A DNA stretch of 62,513 nt from Bacteroidota bacterium (GCA_018267365.1 JAFDYQ010000027.1:1-62513); one strand, 5' to 3'. Positions 17,242-27,693 are shown, counted from the first letter of the stretch. Numbers and translations: made by a program. Notes: generated from the letters alone by a model not told the origin.

Positions 17242-18171
17242 TTAGTCTTCTATCTCTATGTCAAACTGCACGAGGTCAATAAACTCACGTACACGGTTCT
17301 CTATATCGCGGTGAGAGAGTTCCTTCAGCCTTTCTGTACCAAACTTCTCTACGCAGAAGGATGCCATGGCAGAACCATAGATGATAGCACGCTTCATATT
17401 GTCAAAGGAGATATCGCGCGTCTTGTCCAGGTAGCCGCAGAAGCCACCGGCAAAAGTGTCGCCTGCTCCAGTGGGATCAAATACTTCCTCCAGTGGCAGC
17501 GCCGGCGCGAAGAATACATGATGATCATGGAACAAGAGGGCACCATGCTCGCCTTTCTTTATGATTAGGTATTTCGGACCCATCTCGAGGATCTTGGCCG
17601 CCGCCTTGACCAGGGAGTACTCATTAGACAGCTGGCGTGCCTCCGCATCGTTTATGGTCAGGACATCTATCTTAGCTATGACACTCTTCAGCGTTTCTAT
17701 GAATGGTTCGGTCATCCAGAAGTTCATAGTATCCAGCACGATCAGCTTCGGACGCTTTGGCAGCTGCTCTATCACCTTGATCTGCAGGGCAGGGTCTATA
17801 TTGCCGAGCAGGAGGATGTCGCTATCCTTGTAGCTGTCCGGCACTATCGGGTTAAACTCCAGCAGTACATTGAGGTCTGTGATCAGCGTATCGCGGGTAT
17901 TCATATCAAGGTGGTACTTGCCACTCCAGAAGAATGACTTCTTGCCTTCTTTTACCTCTATACCTGTGGTATCTACACCTTTGCTGCGAAGGAGCGCCAG
18001 CTCATTCATATCAAAGTCGTCTCCTATCACAGAGACAATGTTTGTCTTCTTGGAAAAATAAGAAGCCGACCAGGCGATGTATGTAGCAGCGCCACCTACT
18101 ATTTTATCGGTCTTGCCAAATGGTGTCTCTATGGCGTCAAAGGCTACAGTGCCTACGGTAAGTAATGACAT
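17242..18171 (-). CDS. PfkB-family carbohydrate/nucleoside kinase
   Basis: A ribokinase-fold kinase of 309 residues. The N-terminal Gly-rich motif GGAATYIAWSASYFSKKTNI and the C-terminal signature DPTGAGDTFAGGFCGYL (catalytic Asp in GAGD) are clear. The protein lacks the features that would separate ribokinase, adenosine kinase, fructokinase or ADP-heptose kinase with confidence, so the substrate is left open. It is monocistronic, with the shared terminator downstream and an RluA-type gene 89 nt upstream on the same strand. Confidence 0.9.
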   Translation of the reverse strand: MSLLTVGTVAFDAIETPFGKTDKIVGGAATYIAWSASYFSKKTNIVSVIGDDFDMNELALLRSKGVDTTGIEVKEGKKSFFWSGKYHLDMNTRDTLITDLNVLLEFNPIVPDSYKDSDILLLGNIDPALQIKVIEQLPKRPKLIVLDTMNFWMTEPFIETLKSVIAKIDVLTINDAEARQLSNEYSLVKAAAKILEMGPKYLIIKKGEHGALLFHDHHVFFAPALPLEEVFDPTGAGDTFAGGFCGYLDKTRDISFDNMKRAIIYGSAMASFCVEKFGTERLKELSHRDIENRVREFIDLVQFDIEIED

Positions 18172-18260
18172 GAGTATATCTGATTTGGCGGCAAATATGT
18201 GAATATTCTGCTAATGTGCCGGATGGAAGTAGTCTGCAATATCCCCGTGAAATGAACATA

Positions 18261-18923
18261 CTAGGCAAACATATCCCAGAGGGGGTCAGCCGGTGTGGGA
18301 GCCTGTACACTGACAGATACGCGGTCTATGGGGTGCAAAAATTCAAGGGAACAGGCGTGAAGGGTTATCGCATTCGGCCTGTACTTCTCTGCGGAGCCAT
18401 ATTTCTCATCGCCGATGATCGGACAGCCTATATGAGCCAGCTGAGCGCGTATCTGGTGGTATTTGCCTGTGATGAGTGCTATCTCTATGAGTGTTTTCCC
18501 TCCTGACTGCTTCAGTGTGTCATACCGCAGTACCACCTCATCAGCACTTTTACCCGGCTTATCGTATATGATTGCTTTGTGTAGAGAGTTATCTTTTACG
18601 AGCCAGTGGCGGAGCTCTGCACTGCGCTGTGGTGGCGCAGCACTGACTATCGCCTGATATTTCTTTGTGATCTGCCGGGCGGCAAATTGCGCTGTAAGTA
18701 GCTTGAGGACAGAGGCCTTACGAGCCAGGAGCAGTGTACCGCTGACTGCGCGGTCTAGCCGGTGCACATTTCGCAGGATGTTATTGCCGCGCAGCGGGCC
18801 TAGCTGCCTCAGCAGGAGGTCAGCCACATTGTCATGGCCGGCGGTATCGGGCTCGGACAGCAGTCCCTGCGGCTTATTGACCACTAGCAGATATCTGTCA
18901 TTATATAAAACGGGTATCACCAT
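18261..18923 (-). CDS. RluA-family RNA pseudouridine synthase
   Basis: Converts specific uridines in rRNA or tRNA to pseudouridine. The 220-residue product holds the catalytic motif NVHRLDRAVSGTLLLAR (Asp in HRLD) and the KKYQAIV and TGKYHQIRAQLAHIGCPI blocks of the RluA family. It has no S4 domain, like RluA/TruC-type enzymes. I start it at ATG 18923 (MVIPVLYNDRYLLVVNKP); a TTG at 18962 would add a hydrophobic stretch foreign to the family. The exact target uridine cannot be assigned. Confidence 0.9.
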   Translation of the reverse strand: MVIPVLYNDRYLLVVNKPQGLLSEPDTAGHDNVADLLLRQLGPLRGNNILRNVHRLDRAVSGTLLLARKASVLKLLTAQFAARQITKKYQAIVSAAPPQRSAELRHWLVKDNSLHKAIIYDKPGKSADEVVLRYDTLKQSGGKTLIEIALITGKYHQIRAQLAHIGCPIIGDEKYGSAEKYRPNAITLHACSLEFLHPIDRVSVSVQAPTPADPLWDMFA

Positions 18924-19020
18924 CACTGGGCTACAAAATAGGAGAATATAAGGCGCTATCAAATAACCCCGGCATCATGTATGCTCATCCGCTCAATCGA
19001 AAAACTTGGTGAACGGGAGT

Positions 19021-19046
19021 AAAAAAAGCGGCCCGGAGACCGCTTT
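19021..19046 (-). terminator. Terminator of typA
   Basis: On the minus strand a 7-bp stem AAAGCGG/CCGCTTT with an 8-nt loop is followed by TTTT, 24 nt past the typA stop. Confidence 0.75.
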
Positions 19047-19069
19047 AATATGTTAAAATGGTGCGTGTT

Positions 19070-20866
19070 CTATTTGTTGCCGGCGCGCTTACGGTCATTC
19101 TCCTTCAGCAGGATCTTGCGCAGGCGGATGCTCTTCGGCGTTACCTCTACATACTCATCCTCCTGGATATATTCCATAGACTCCTCCAGGCTCATGATGG
19201 TAGGAGGTGCCAGATTAGACTTCTCATCAGTACCAGATGCGCGGAAGTTGGTCAGCTGCTTGGTCTTGCTGATGTTCACCACGAGGTCACCCGGACGGAT
19301 GTGCTCACCTACTATCTGTCCTTCATATATGTCATCACCGTTAGGCAGGAAGAATTTGCCACGATCGGCCAGTTTATCCATAGCATAGGTCACAGCCTTG
19401 CCAGTCTCCATAGATACCAGCACACCGGCTATGCGGTTAGGTATTTCACCTTTCCATGGCTCATAGCCTTTGAATCGGTGGCCCATGATGGCCTCTCCGG
19501 CTGATACGTTCAGTATCTGGGTGCGCAGGCCTATGATACCACGAGATGGTATCTCAAACTCTACGTGCATCAGGTCACCTTTAGGCTCCATAGTAGTCAT
19601 CATGCCCTTGCGCATGGATACCTGCTCTATACATTTGCCTGCTACATCCTCAGGGGCGTCTATCGTCAGCACCTCTATTGGCTCACACTTTACTCCATCT
19701 ATTTCTTTGATGATCACGCGTGGGTTGCCTATGCAGAGCTCGTAGCCCTCGCGGCGCATGGTCTCTATCAGGATGCCCAGATGGAGTACACCACGGCCGT
19801 ATACGATAAATGTATCGGCTGTAGCGGTATCTTCTACCCTCAGCGCCAGATTCTTTTCCAGCTCTTTGTAGAGGCGCTCACGGATCTTCTGTGAGGTCAC
19901 AAATTTGCCCTCCTTGCCAAAGAAGGGACCTGTATTGACCGTGAAGGTCATACTCATGGTCGGTTCATCTATAGAGATAGGAGGCAGGCCTTCGGGTTTC
20001 TCTATATCTGCTATGGTATCACCGATATCAAATCCTTCGATACCCGCCACTGCGCAGATATCTCCGCACTCTACCTTATCTACTTTGAGTTTGCCCAGGC
20101 CGGAGAAAGTATAAAGCTCCTTGATCTTAGACTTTACGATAGAGCCATCGCGCTTCACCAGAGAGATCGCCTTGCCCGTCTCTACTACGCCACGTGCTAC
20201 ACGGCCTACTGCGATCCGGCCTATAAAGCTGGAGAAGTCCAAGGATGTGATCTGCATCTGTGTAGTGCCCTCTACCATAGGAGGTGCGGGGATGTGCTCC
20301 AGGATCTGATCCAGCAGATATACTACATCTTCGGTAGGGTTTTTCCAGTCGGGACCCATCCAGCCGCGCTTGGCGGCACCGTATACTGTTGGGAAGTTCA
20401 GCTGGTCTTCTGTCGCGCCGAGGTTAAACATGAGTTCAAATACACCTTCTTGTACTTCTTCAGGGCGGCAGTTTTCCTTATCCACCTTATTGATCACCAC
20501 GATAGGCTTCTTGCCCAGGGCGATGGCCTTGCTCAGTACGTAGCGCGTCTGAGGCATGGGCCCCTCAAAGGCATCTACCAGCAGTAGCACCCCGTCTGCC
20601 ATATTAAGCACGCGCTCTACCTCACCGCCAAAGTCGGCGTGGCCGGGGGTGTCTATGATGTTGATCTTGACACCTTTGTAGTCTACAGAGACGTTCTTGG
20701 CCAGGATGGTGATACCACGCTCGCGCTCCAGATCGTTATTGTCCAGTATCAGCTCTCCGGCCTGCTGGTTCTCACGAAAAAGAGCACATTGGTGCATTAT
20801 CTTGTCTACCAGGGTCGTCTTGCCGTGGTCTACGTGTGCGATGATCGCTATATTTCTGATATTCAT
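19070..20866 (-). CDS. typA: Ribosome-associated GTPase TypA/BipA
   Basis: A translational GTPase needed for ribosome assembly and growth under stress, notably in the cold. The 598-residue protein has the expected EF-G-like order: G1 [10 protein letters not shown]2 RERGITI, G3 [14 protein letters not shown]4 NKVDKEN, then domains II, III and V and the C-terminal BipA domain. The length is normal. The start [18 protein letters not shown] is the family's standard N-terminus. A TACTTTTG -7 element sits 21 nt upstream and a hairpin terminator follows. Confidence 0.97.
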   Translation of the reverse strand: MNIRNIAIIAHVDHGKTTLVDKIMHQCALFRENQQAGELILDNNDLERERGITILAKNVSVDYKGVKINIIDTPGHADFGGEVERVLNMADGVLLLVDAFEGPMPQTRYVLSKAIALGKKPIVVINKVDKENCRPEEVQEGVFELMFNLGATEDQLNFPTVYGAAKRGWMGPDWKNPTEDVVYLLDQILEHIPAPPMVEGTTQMQITSLDFSSFIGRIAVGRVARGVVETGKAISLVKRDGSIVKSKIKELYTFSGLGKLKVDKVECGDICAVAGIEGFDIGDTIADIEKPEGLPPISIDEPTMSMTFTVNTGPFFGKEGKFVTSQKIRERLYKELEKNLALRVEDTATADTFIVYGRGVLHLGILIETMRREGYELCIGNPRVIIKEIDGVKCEPIEVLTIDAPEDVAGKCIEQVSMRKGMMTTMEPKGDLMHVEFEIPSRGIIGLRTQILNVSAGEAIMGHRFKGYEPWKGEIPNRIAGVLVSMETGKAVTYAMDKLADRGKFFLPNGDDIYEGQIVGEHIRPGDLVVNISKTKQLTNFRASGTDEKSNLAPPTIMSLEESMEYIQEDEYVEVTPKSIRLRKILLKENDRKRAGNK

Positions 20867-20887
20867 ATTCTCTCCTTAAAAGGCGCG

Positions 20888-20895
20888 CAAAAGTA
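20888..20895 (-). promoter_or_regulatory. Candidate -7 element for typA
   Basis: On the minus strand TACTTTTG matches TAnnTTTG and ends 21 nt before the typA ATG. No clear -33 element is seen. Confidence 0.45.
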
Positions 20896-21001
20896 TCAAA
20901 ATATCGGGGACTTTTGCTACATTGCCCTATCTTAAAAGGTTTCAAAATGATTATCAGTTTGTAAACTCAAATGTACAAAATGTGGATTTTTTGTTCATAA
21001 G

Positions 21002-21032
21002 TTTGCATTTTAAGAGAAATAACCTAAGTTTG
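21002..21032 (+). promoter_or_regulatory. Promoter of the OmpA/TSP3 gene
   Basis: TTTG (21002-21005), a 19-nt spacer and TAAGTTTG (21025-21032) fit the Bacteroidota consensus perfectly. The leader to ATG 21067 would be about 27 nt. Confidence 0.8.
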
Positions 21033-21066
21033 TAGACTTATCAACCAAACCAAACCGGCCCGTCTT

Positions 21067-23058
21067 ATGAAGAAACATTTTCCTCTTCTACTCACCACAG
21101 CCCTGGTAGTTTCGTCTTTTTTGTACCCTACAGCGGGCCAGGCTGCCATCCGTATGACCGATGGTCCTATGATGAGTAGCGGACAAATGCAGGCAGTAGA
21201 CTCTACTCAAGATAAAGGCGCTCAAGGAGGCACATCTAAAGGAAAGAAGGACTCTCAAAACCAGACCGAGTATATGAAACCGGATATGGAGTCCAAGGAC
21301 TACAACTTCTACGACCGGAAGAAGATTAGTACCCCCCTTATGCCGCGCTATGATCTGGACTCTGCTGTCTACCAGAAGGGATTTAAGAAAAAAGAAGAAC
21401 AGCAGAAAGCCTTTATCCAGAATAAGTATCGCTATCCGGCCCGTCCGAAGGATCAGTGGGAGCTAGATATTTTCGGAGGTTCATTTGCGATACAAGGGGA
21501 TATCAAACCTGATTATACAAAAGCCTGGGGCGGCGGTATAGGAGTCAGGAAGGCTCTCAACTATTTCTTCTCCCTGCGTGGTTCTTATCTTTTCGGCTGG
21601 GACAAGGCCCGTGAACTGCAACCCCGTTCTGATGTGCAATTTGATAAAAACCTCAATGGTACTACTAATAATGCAAATTACTTTGGTACCAGCCCGGCTA
21701 CGGAGAAAACGATATTTCATAACTATAAGACTGTGACTCACTCTGTACGCATCGAGGGTCTGGTCAACCTTGGCAATATCCTGTTTCACAGAGAACGCAA
21801 TCTGGTGAATGTAAACCTGATAGCCGGTGTGGGTATGCATATGTACCGCACACAAATGGATATGCTGGATAAAAATGGCAACATTTATGATTTCTCTGCT
21901 GCACTGGCAGATTTTAATAACCTGAAGGCAAACAATACTCCTCAGAAAGACATCAATAAGGCTATCAGTGCTGATCTGGACAAAATACTGCAGGGCAACT
22001 ATGTAGTAGAATCCAAGAACCCTCAAAAGGGCGGACTGGAGGTAGGCCACTATAACCTGGTGCCTGATTTCAACGTAGGCCTGGGCATCGACTTCCACGT
22101 GTCAAAGTGGGTGACGCTGGGCCTGGAGGAGAACTTTATCTTTAATAACAATAGTAATCTGGATGGTGTAAACTTTCAGGCAGACAATCTCGGTGGCCTG
22201 TCTCCTCACTATGATCACTATCTGGCCAGCATGCTGCACGTACGGATCCACCTGGGCAAGAACCGCGTAGAGCCACTCTACTGGCTCAACCCGATGGACT
22301 ATGCCTACAAGAAGATCAGCGATGCTAATCCTGACAAGATCGCTAACGACATCCTGAAGGATACGGATGAAGACGGCGTGCCCGACAAACTGGATAAGGA
22401 GCCTAACACAAAGAAGGGCTGCCCTGTAGATGTGAAGGGTGTAGTGCTGGATAGCGATAAAGATGGTATACCTGACTGTGATGACAAGGAGCCATTCTCA
22501 GCGCCTGGATATCCTATAGATGCAAATGGTGTAGCTCAGATACCGCCTAGCCCATGCTGCGACAATGATACCACCGGACTGTACGGCGATAATGGTCTGG
22601 CAGGCGGCGCCGGTGGCAAGGGCGGCCGCAGGAACCGTGGCGCATTTGACTGCTCTAAGGTCGAGATGCCGGGTGTATACTTTGATGAAGATAAGTACAA
22701 CATCGATCCGGCCTATCAGAGTGCGCTGCATCAGGTAGCAGAAAAGCTGCAGATGTGCCCTGACGTAAAGATGATCGTAACGGGTGTAGACGAATCCAGC
22801 AATAACCAGAAATATAACGAGCAGCTGGCATACAATCGCTCTACGTCAGTCGTAGACTATCTGGTAGAGAAATATGGCATCTCCCGCGACCGCTTCATAG
22901 TGAAGTATCAGGGTGGCAAAAAGTCTAATGTAGCCAAGACGCCTGCGGAGCGTAAGGCCTCGAGGAGGGTAGAATTTGGCTATGCAGCCGATGGCGAGAA
23001 GGGGGATGGCAATCCTCCGGCACCACATCCTGGCCTGAAAGCCGGATCTAATAAATAA
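21067..23058 (+). CDS. OmpA-family outer-membrane protein with thrombospondin type 3 repeats
   Basis: A 663-residue abundant-type outer-membrane protein. Order of parts: signal peptide (about 1-27), a charged linker, a beta-barrel-like region (about 135-400), Ca-binding TSP3 repeats (DTDEDGVPDKLDKEP and DSDKDGIPDCDDKEP, about 437-485), a Gly/Arg-rich linker (GGAGGKGGRRNRG), and a C-terminal OmpA peptidoglycan-binding domain with the NRSTSVVDYL helix. It probably ties the outer membrane to the cell wall. A consensus promoter and a strong terminator make it a single-gene unit. Confidence 0.93.
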   Translation: MKKHFPLLLTTALVVSSFLYPTAGQAAIRMTDGPMMSSGQMQAVDSTQDKGAQGGTSKGKKDSQNQTEYMKPDMESKDYNFYDRKKISTPLMPRYDLDSAVYQKGFKKKEEQQKAFIQNKYRYPARPKDQWELDIFGGSFAIQGDIKPDYTKAWGGGIGVRKALNYFFSLRGSYLFGWDKARELQPRSDVQFDKNLNGTTNNANYFGTSPATEKTIFHNYKTVTHSVRIEGLVNLGNILFHRERNLVNVNLIAGVGMHMYRTQMDMLDKNGNIYDFSAALADFNNLKANNTPQKDINKAISADLDKILQGNYVVESKNPQKGGLEVGHYNLVPDFNVGLGIDFHVSKWVTLGLEENFIFNNNSNLDGVNFQADNLGGLSPHYDHYLASMLHVRIHLGKNRVEPLYWLNPMDYAYKKISDANPDKIANDILKDTDEDGVPDKLDKEPNTKKGCPVDVKGVVLDSDKDGIPDCDDKEPFSAPGYPIDANGVAQIPPSPCCDNDTTGLYGDNGLAGGAGGKGGRRNRGAFDCSKVEMPGVYFDEDKYNIDPAYQSALHQVAEKLQMCPDVKMIVTGVDESSNNQKYNEQLAYNRSTSVVDYLVEKYGISRDRFIVKYQGGKKSNVAKTPAERKASRRVEFGYAADGEKGDGNPPAPHPGLKAGSNK

Positions 23059-23076
23059 GGACTCATTTAAGATACT

Positions 23077-23113
23077 AAATGGCCACTCGTTGCAGAGTGG
23101 CCATTTTTGTTTG
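23077..23113 (+). terminator. Terminator of the OmpA/TSP3 gene
   Basis: A perfect 12-bp stem (AAATGGCCACTC / GAGTGGCCATTT) with a 6-nt loop, followed by TTGTTTG, 18 nt past the stop codon. Confidence 0.9.
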
Positions 23114-23227
23114 ATGTAGTCCTCTGATCGCTTCGTGGCCGATCTGCTACCTGCCAGGGGACATTTGTACTTTAGCACTTTTATCTCTGCCGGTGCTATA
23201 CTATGTTTGTCCCGTCAAATCTCTACT

Positions 23228-24286
23228 ATGTCCTCCACAGCGCGCAAATGGATTGGTCTCTGGCTTATAGCAGGTTGTCTTATGGTATTTGCGCAAGTCA
23301 TCATAGGAGGTGTGACCCGCCTGACCGGTTCCGGCCTGTCGATCACTAAGTGGGATATAGTAATGGGTGCCATACCACCACTCACAGAGGCATCGTGGAC
23401 AGCAGAATTCACTAAATACCAGCAGACCCCCCAGTACCAGCAGATCAATCAGGATATGAACTTGAGTGAATTTAAGTTCATCTACTTCTGGGAGTTCTTT
23501 CACCGCAATAATGCCCGTCTGATGGGGATCATATTTTTTGCAGGTCTGCTCCTATTCGTCATCAAGGGCTGGATCAATAAGGACCTGGCAGTCCGACTTG
23601 CTTTTGTACTGGTATGGGGGGTGCTGATAGCTACGCTGGGATGGATCATGGTAGCTAGTGGCCTGATAGATAAACCGTATGTCTCGCCTGTGAAGCTCTC
23701 TATGCACCTCACTACAGCGCTCGTGATACTGGCCAATCTGGTCTGGCTCACGCTCTATGTACTACGGGAAAGAAAACAATATGGCGTCTACGCGCCCCGG
23801 CAAAAGCGGATAGCGCTGGCTGTGATGGTTTTGCTTTTCGTACAGCTATTTCTCGGTGGTATACTATCCGGCACCAAAGCAGGACTAGCCTACCCTACCT
23901 GGCCTGATATGAACGGTCAATGGGTGCCATCGGCATTGAGTTCGCTGCCGGTGCGGTGGGACGGTATACTCTATTACGATGCAGGAGCACACTGGGAGCA
24001 GACTTTCATCCAGTTTGTACACCGCTGCACGGCATACCTGCTGGTGGCAGTAGTGATCTGGTTTTACTTTCAGCTGCGCAGCCTGGACAGTGACCGCGTT
24101 TTCAGTACAGGAGTTAAATTGTTTCCTCTGGCGGTGTTGCTACAGGCCACTATCGGCATCATCACTGTACTGCACTGCGTAGGTCATGTACCTGTCTTTT
24201 GGGGTGTGCTGCATCAGGCGGGTGCTATGCTGCTCCTGGCCAATACGACCTTTATCTACTACCATCTCACAGCATCAAAGTCGTAA
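23228..24286 (+). CDS. ctaA: Heme A synthase (COX15/CtaA family)
   Basis: Oxidises the C8 methyl of heme O to give heme A for aa3-type cytochrome oxidases. The 352-residue membrane protein has eight hydrophobic helices. Motifs seen: GGVTRLTGSGLSITKW after helix 1, YFWEFFHRNNARLMG with a heme-ligand His, MHLTTALVI, VQLFLGGILSGTKAG, FVHRCTAYLL and LHCVGHVPVFWGVLHQAGA. I start it at ATG 23228 (MSSTARKWIGLW); upstream in-frame codons give no sensible N-terminus. Cytochrome oxidase genes are not within the window. Confidence 0.93.
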   Translation: MSSTARKWIGLWLIAGCLMVFAQVIIGGVTRLTGSGLSITKWDIVMGAIPPLTEASWTAEFTKYQQTPQYQQINQDMNLSEFKFIYFWEFFHRNNARLMGIIFFAGLLLFVIKGWINKDLAVRLAFVLVWGVLIATLGWIMVASGLIDKPYVSPVKLSMHLTTALVILANLVWLTLYVLRERKQYGVYAPRQKRIALAVMVLLFVQLFLGGILSGTKAGLAYPTWPDMNGQWVPSALSSLPVRWDGILYYDAGAHWEQTFIQFVHRCTAYLLVAVVIWFYFQLRSLDSDRVFSTGVKLFPLAVLLQATIGIITVLHCVGHVPVFWGVLHQAGAMLLLANTTFIYYHLTASKS

Positions 24287-24358
24287 GCCGGATCGCGCTT
24301 CTCTTTATCACAGAAACTTACCATCTTGGATGGACTATTCGTCCATCAAACTCTGATC

Positions 24359-25603
24359 ATGACTGAGACCTCCCGTGTCAAGCTGGCCGCCATCTTCACC
24401 CCTGTAGTGATCGTAGCGGCCCTGGGTTATTTTGTAGATATCTACGACCTGCTACTCTTCAGCATCGTGCGTATCAAGAGCCTGACCTCCCTCGGATATA
24501 CCAAGGCAGAGGCAGACAAGTATGGCCTGCTGCTGATCAATATCCAGATGATAGGCATGCTCGTAGGCGGCGTTTTCTGGGGGATGCTGGGCGATAAGCG
24601 TGGTCGCCTGTCCGTACTCTTTGGCTCGATCATCTTGTACTCACTCGCCAATATCGCCAATGGATTCATTTCTAACCTGACGCAATATGAGGTGCTCCGT
24701 TTTATCGCCGGCTTTGGCCTGGCGGGAGAGTTGGGTGCCGGCATTACACTTGTGTCAGAGTCCCTGTCTACAGAGCACCGCGGCTATGGTACCATGATAG
24801 TAGGTGTGGTGGGAGTGTCGGGTGCTGTATTCGCCGGAGTGATCAGCCACGTGCTGGATGACTGGCGGTATTGCTATTTTCTGGGTGGTGCACTGGGGCT
24901 CGCGCTATTGCTCCTGCGCATCGGTGTCTATGAGTCGGGTTTATTCAAAGATATGCTGGAGCATAAGGTAGACCGGGGCAATTTCCTAAAGCTCTTTACC
25001 CGTTGGGATACTTTTATGAAATACCTGCGCTGTATCCTGATAGGTATACCCACATGGTTTGCTGTGGGGATATTGATCACCTTCTCGCCGACTTTTGCCG
25101 GCAAGGACCTGCTGGATATACAGGGTACGATAGACCCGGGATATGCCATCATGTATACCTATGCAGGTATCACTGCGGGCAATCTGCTGTGCAGCTGGAT
25201 GAGCCAGTATATGCGCAGCCGCCGCAAAGCGGTTTTCTGGTTTCTCATACTCACGGCGGTAGGATTCGTGATGTACTTTATGGCGCACGGCTGTAGTGCT
25301 ACGTACTTTTATATCGCTATGATAGTCACAGGAGTGGGTACGGGCTTCTGGGCTGTAGTGATCACCAACTCTGCAGAGCAGTTTGGTACCAATATCCGCG
25401 CGACAGTGGCTACTACAGTGCCCAACCTGATACGCGCCTCCCTCACTCCTATATCACTGATCTATGCATGGCTCTATGGCTATTTCAATAAACTGGTGAG
25501 TGCCGAGATACTGGCCGTATTTATCATTGTCATACCTCTCGTCTCACTCTACTATATGGAGGAGACATTTACCAAGGACCTCAACTATCTGGAGGAGATA
25601 TAG
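24359..25603 (+). CDS. MFS transporter (sugar/organic-acid-type)
   Basis: A 12-helix major facilitator superfamily permease of 414 residues. The loop 2-3 signature reads GMLGDKRGRLSVLFGSI, and GFGLAGELGAGITLVSES in helices 4-5 is typical of the metabolite/H+ symporter and sialate/shikimate-like branch. Start taken at ATG 24359 (MTETSRVKLAAIF) rather than the earlier in-frame codon at 24326. The cargo is unknown. It is followed after 48 nt by a DUF2279 protein gene. Confidence 0.9.
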   Translation: MTETSRVKLAAIFTPVVIVAALGYFVDIYDLLLFSIVRIKSLTSLGYTKAEADKYGLLLINIQMIGMLVGGVFWGMLGDKRGRLSVLFGSIILYSLANIANGFISNLTQYEVLRFIAGFGLAGELGAGITLVSESLSTEHRGYGTMIVGVVGVSGAVFAGVISHVLDDWRYCYFLGGALGLALLLLRIGVYESGLFKDMLEHKVDRGNFLKLFTRWDTFMKYLRCILIGIPTWFAVGILITFSPTFAGKDLLDIQGTIDPGYAIMYTYAGITAGNLLCSWMSQYMRSRRKAVFWFLILTAVGFVMYFMAHGCSATYFYIAMIVTGVGTGFWAVVITNSAEQFGTNIRATVATTVPNLIRASLTPISLIYAWLYGYFNKLVSAEILAVFIIVIPLVSLYYMEETFTKDLNYLEEI

Positions 25604-25651
25604 AGAGAATGCGTATTTTGCGCTATCTGCTGACAGCACAAATCAAATGTA

Positions 25652-26632
25652 GTGATACTACTTCTGGTCCTGGTCTTGTACATCTTCTGGCGTGACTACA
25701 TACGCAAGCCTGAGCCTGCGCCGGTACAAATAGACGGAGGACCACTGACCATCTGGGACCGATCTCCTGTACCTGATCGTGGCCGGATCAAGGCGCTGGG
25801 CTATACCATCGTCGGGCTATATGCCATCTCTGTCACAGGCTTATATTTTTTCTGGTATAAGAAGACTAAGCTGAATAAGTTCCATTGGTTTGACGATCGT
25901 AAGGAATGGAATCAGATAGACAAAGCCGGACATATCTACGGTGGCTACTTTCAGACCATATGGGGCTATGAACTGCTGCGCTGGTGTGGCCTGAGCAATA
26001 AGCAATCTGCAGTCATTGCTGCCATGCTGGGCATCTCTATACAGAGCTCGATAGAGATCATGGATGGCTACTCATCCAAGTGGGGTGCCTCCTCCAGTGA
26101 CCTGGAGGCCAACTTCCTCGGAGCCTTTATCGCTGCGTCGCAATACTGGATGTGGGAGGAGCAGCGTATCATGCTGAAGTCATCGTACGAAGGTGGCGAC
26201 TATCCCAAGGGTGAACTAGGGGAAAGATCAGAAGAACTCTTTGGTACAGATAGTATAGGCCGCAGGCTGAAAGATTATAACCACATCACGCTATGGGTCT
26301 CTGTGAATCCATCTAAGTTTCACCCCGGCGTGTATCCTGACTGGCTCTGCTACTCTGTGGGCTATAGTGCGGAGAACTTGTACGGCGGCTTTGAAAATAA
26401 GTGGATAGATAGGGACGGCAACAAGCATGACCGCACGGACCTGCCACGTATGCGCGTGCTGAACTTCTCTCTCGATGCCGACCTGCCAAAGCTTAGCAAC
26501 GGCAATAAGGCTGAGCTGGCAGTGTTTAAGATGATGAACATCTTCAAGGTGCCATTCCCACGCTATCAATACAAGTGGGAGGCTGAGAAAGTAGTCAACC
26601 CAAATCCGAATGGATGGGGTAGGGAGGAATAG
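25652..26632 (+). CDS. DUF2279 family membrane-associated protein
   Basis: A 326-residue protein with two N-terminal hydrophobic helices (about 1-12 and 50-68) and the DUF2279 core DKAGHIYGGYFQTIWGYELL, SIQSSIEIMDGYSSKWGAS, then EANFLGAFIAASQYW. The family is described as periplasmic or lipoprotein-like but has no known activity. The start codon is GTG: an in-frame TGA lies only 21 nt upstream and no other start codon occurs before the first helix. The C-terminal half (about 200-326) is soluble and specific to Bacteroidota relatives as far as I can tell. Confidence 0.85.
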   Translation: MILLLVLVLYIFWRDYIRKPEPAPVQIDGGPLTIWDRSPVPDRGRIKALGYTIVGLYAISVTGLYFFWYKKTKLNKFHWFDDRKEWNQIDKAGHIYGGYFQTIWGYELLRWCGLSNKQSAVIAAMLGISIQSSIEIMDGYSSKWGASSSDLEANFLGAFIAASQYWMWEEQRIMLKSSYEGGDYPKGELGERSEELFGTDSIGRRLKDYNHITLWVSVNPSKFHPGVYPDWLCYSVGYSAENLYGGFENKWIDRDGNKHDRTDLPRMRVLNFSLDADLPKLSNGNKAELAVFKMMNIFKVPFPRYQYKWEAEKVVNPNPNGWGREE

Positions 26633-26733
26633 CTCAGGCTTCAGTGAATGGAATGCATCAGCCCGGGTATGGTCCACGCAAACATCTCCAGACAGAGGAT
26701 GTATATATGTTCCATGGCTACGAGCGAGACAAA

Positions 26734-26741
26734 TACTTTTG
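26734..26741 (+). promoter_or_regulatory. Candidate -7 element upstream of the SDR gene
   Basis: TACTTTTG matches TAnnTTTG, about 100 nt before ATG 26844. No strong -33 partner is visible. Confidence 0.35.
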
Positions 26742-26843
26742 CAGCAACATGCGGCAATGTCATTTAGTATGATGAAAGGTAGAGTTTGCTGCAATAAGGA
26801 AATGAATAAGCAATTTCCGTAGGCTAAATCTGTACATTCGAAT

Positions 26844-27641
26844 ATGACATGGAAAGAAAAATATGGTACGCTCGCGCTCATAGCAGGGGCATCGGAAGGC
26901 ATAGGGGCAGCCTTTGCTACACAGCTCGCCGCGGCAGGGGTTAATCTGATACTCGTAGCCAGACGGCCGGAACCTCTGGAGAAGCTGGCGACCGCACTCC
27001 GTAAGCAATATCGCATAGCAGTGGATTGTATCACCTGCGACCTTGCCGATCCGCAGGCTGCACAGCAGCTGGCCGCCGCTACCGGCGCGAGGGAGATCGA
27101 TATATTGGTCTATAATGCAGCCCTATCCTATATCGGCCCTTTTGAGAAAAACACGATCGCACAACATACACAACTCGCCCACGCCAATATGATCACACCG
27201 ATGCTGCTCACCCAACTGCTTGGAGGACCGATGCTACAGCGCGGCAGGGGCGCTGTGATACTGATGGCCTCGCTAGCGGGCTTTCAGGGTAGCGGGTTCC
27301 TCGCTGCCTATGCAGCGAGCAAGGCCTTTGACCGGGTGCTGGCCGAGAGTCTGTGGTACGAGTGGCGCGACCGCGGGGTGGATGTGATAGCCTGCTGTGC
27401 CGGAGCTACCTCGACACCTAACTATATCAATACGAAACCTCAAAAGACTAGCATATTTGCTCCATCTGTGCAAAGTCCTGACGAAGTCGTGAGCGAATGT
27501 CTCCGCAGGCTGGGCACCACGCCATCTTTAATAACCGGTACAGGCAATAAGCTCGCGAGCTTTCTCATGCAGCGCATGATGCCGCGCCGATCTGCCATCA
27601 CTATCATGGGAGATAATACGAGGAAGATGTATGGGCAATAG
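26844..27641 (+). CDS. Short-chain dehydrogenase/reductase
   Basis: A classical SDR of 265 residues. The cofactor motif is AGASEGIGAAFATQLA (about 14-29) followed by VARRPEP, which with its two arginines suggests NADP(H). The NAALSYIG motif and the catalytic residues MASLAGFQGSGFLAAYAASK (Ser, Tyr and Lys) are present. The relatives I recognise are DltE/YqjQ-like and ketoacyl-reductase-like SDRs. It converges on an ERG4/ERG24-like reductase gene 52 nt away; a joint role in lipid metabolism is possible but not shown. Confidence 0.92.
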   Translation: MTWKEKYGTLALIAGASEGIGAAFATQLAAAGVNLILVARRPEPLEKLATALRKQYRIAVDCITCDLADPQAAQQLAAATGAREIDILVYNAALSYIGPFEKNTIAQHTQLAHANMITPMLLTQLLGGPMLQRGRGAVILMASLAGFQGSGFLAAYAASKAFDRVLAESLWYEWRDRGVDVIACCAGATSTPNYINTKPQKTSIFAPSVQSPDEVVSECLRRLGTTPSLITGTGNKLASFLMQRMMPRRSAITIMGDNTRKMYGQ

Positions 27642-27693
27642 TCACACATAGGCTGCCATCCCGGGTAAAGCGAAATAGCAAGAAGAAGAGAAC

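Noticed and set aside
26291..27034. A 247-codon minus-strand frame across the DUF2279 gene end and the SDR start
   Set aside because: It overlaps two recognised genes on the other strand and shows no family motif.
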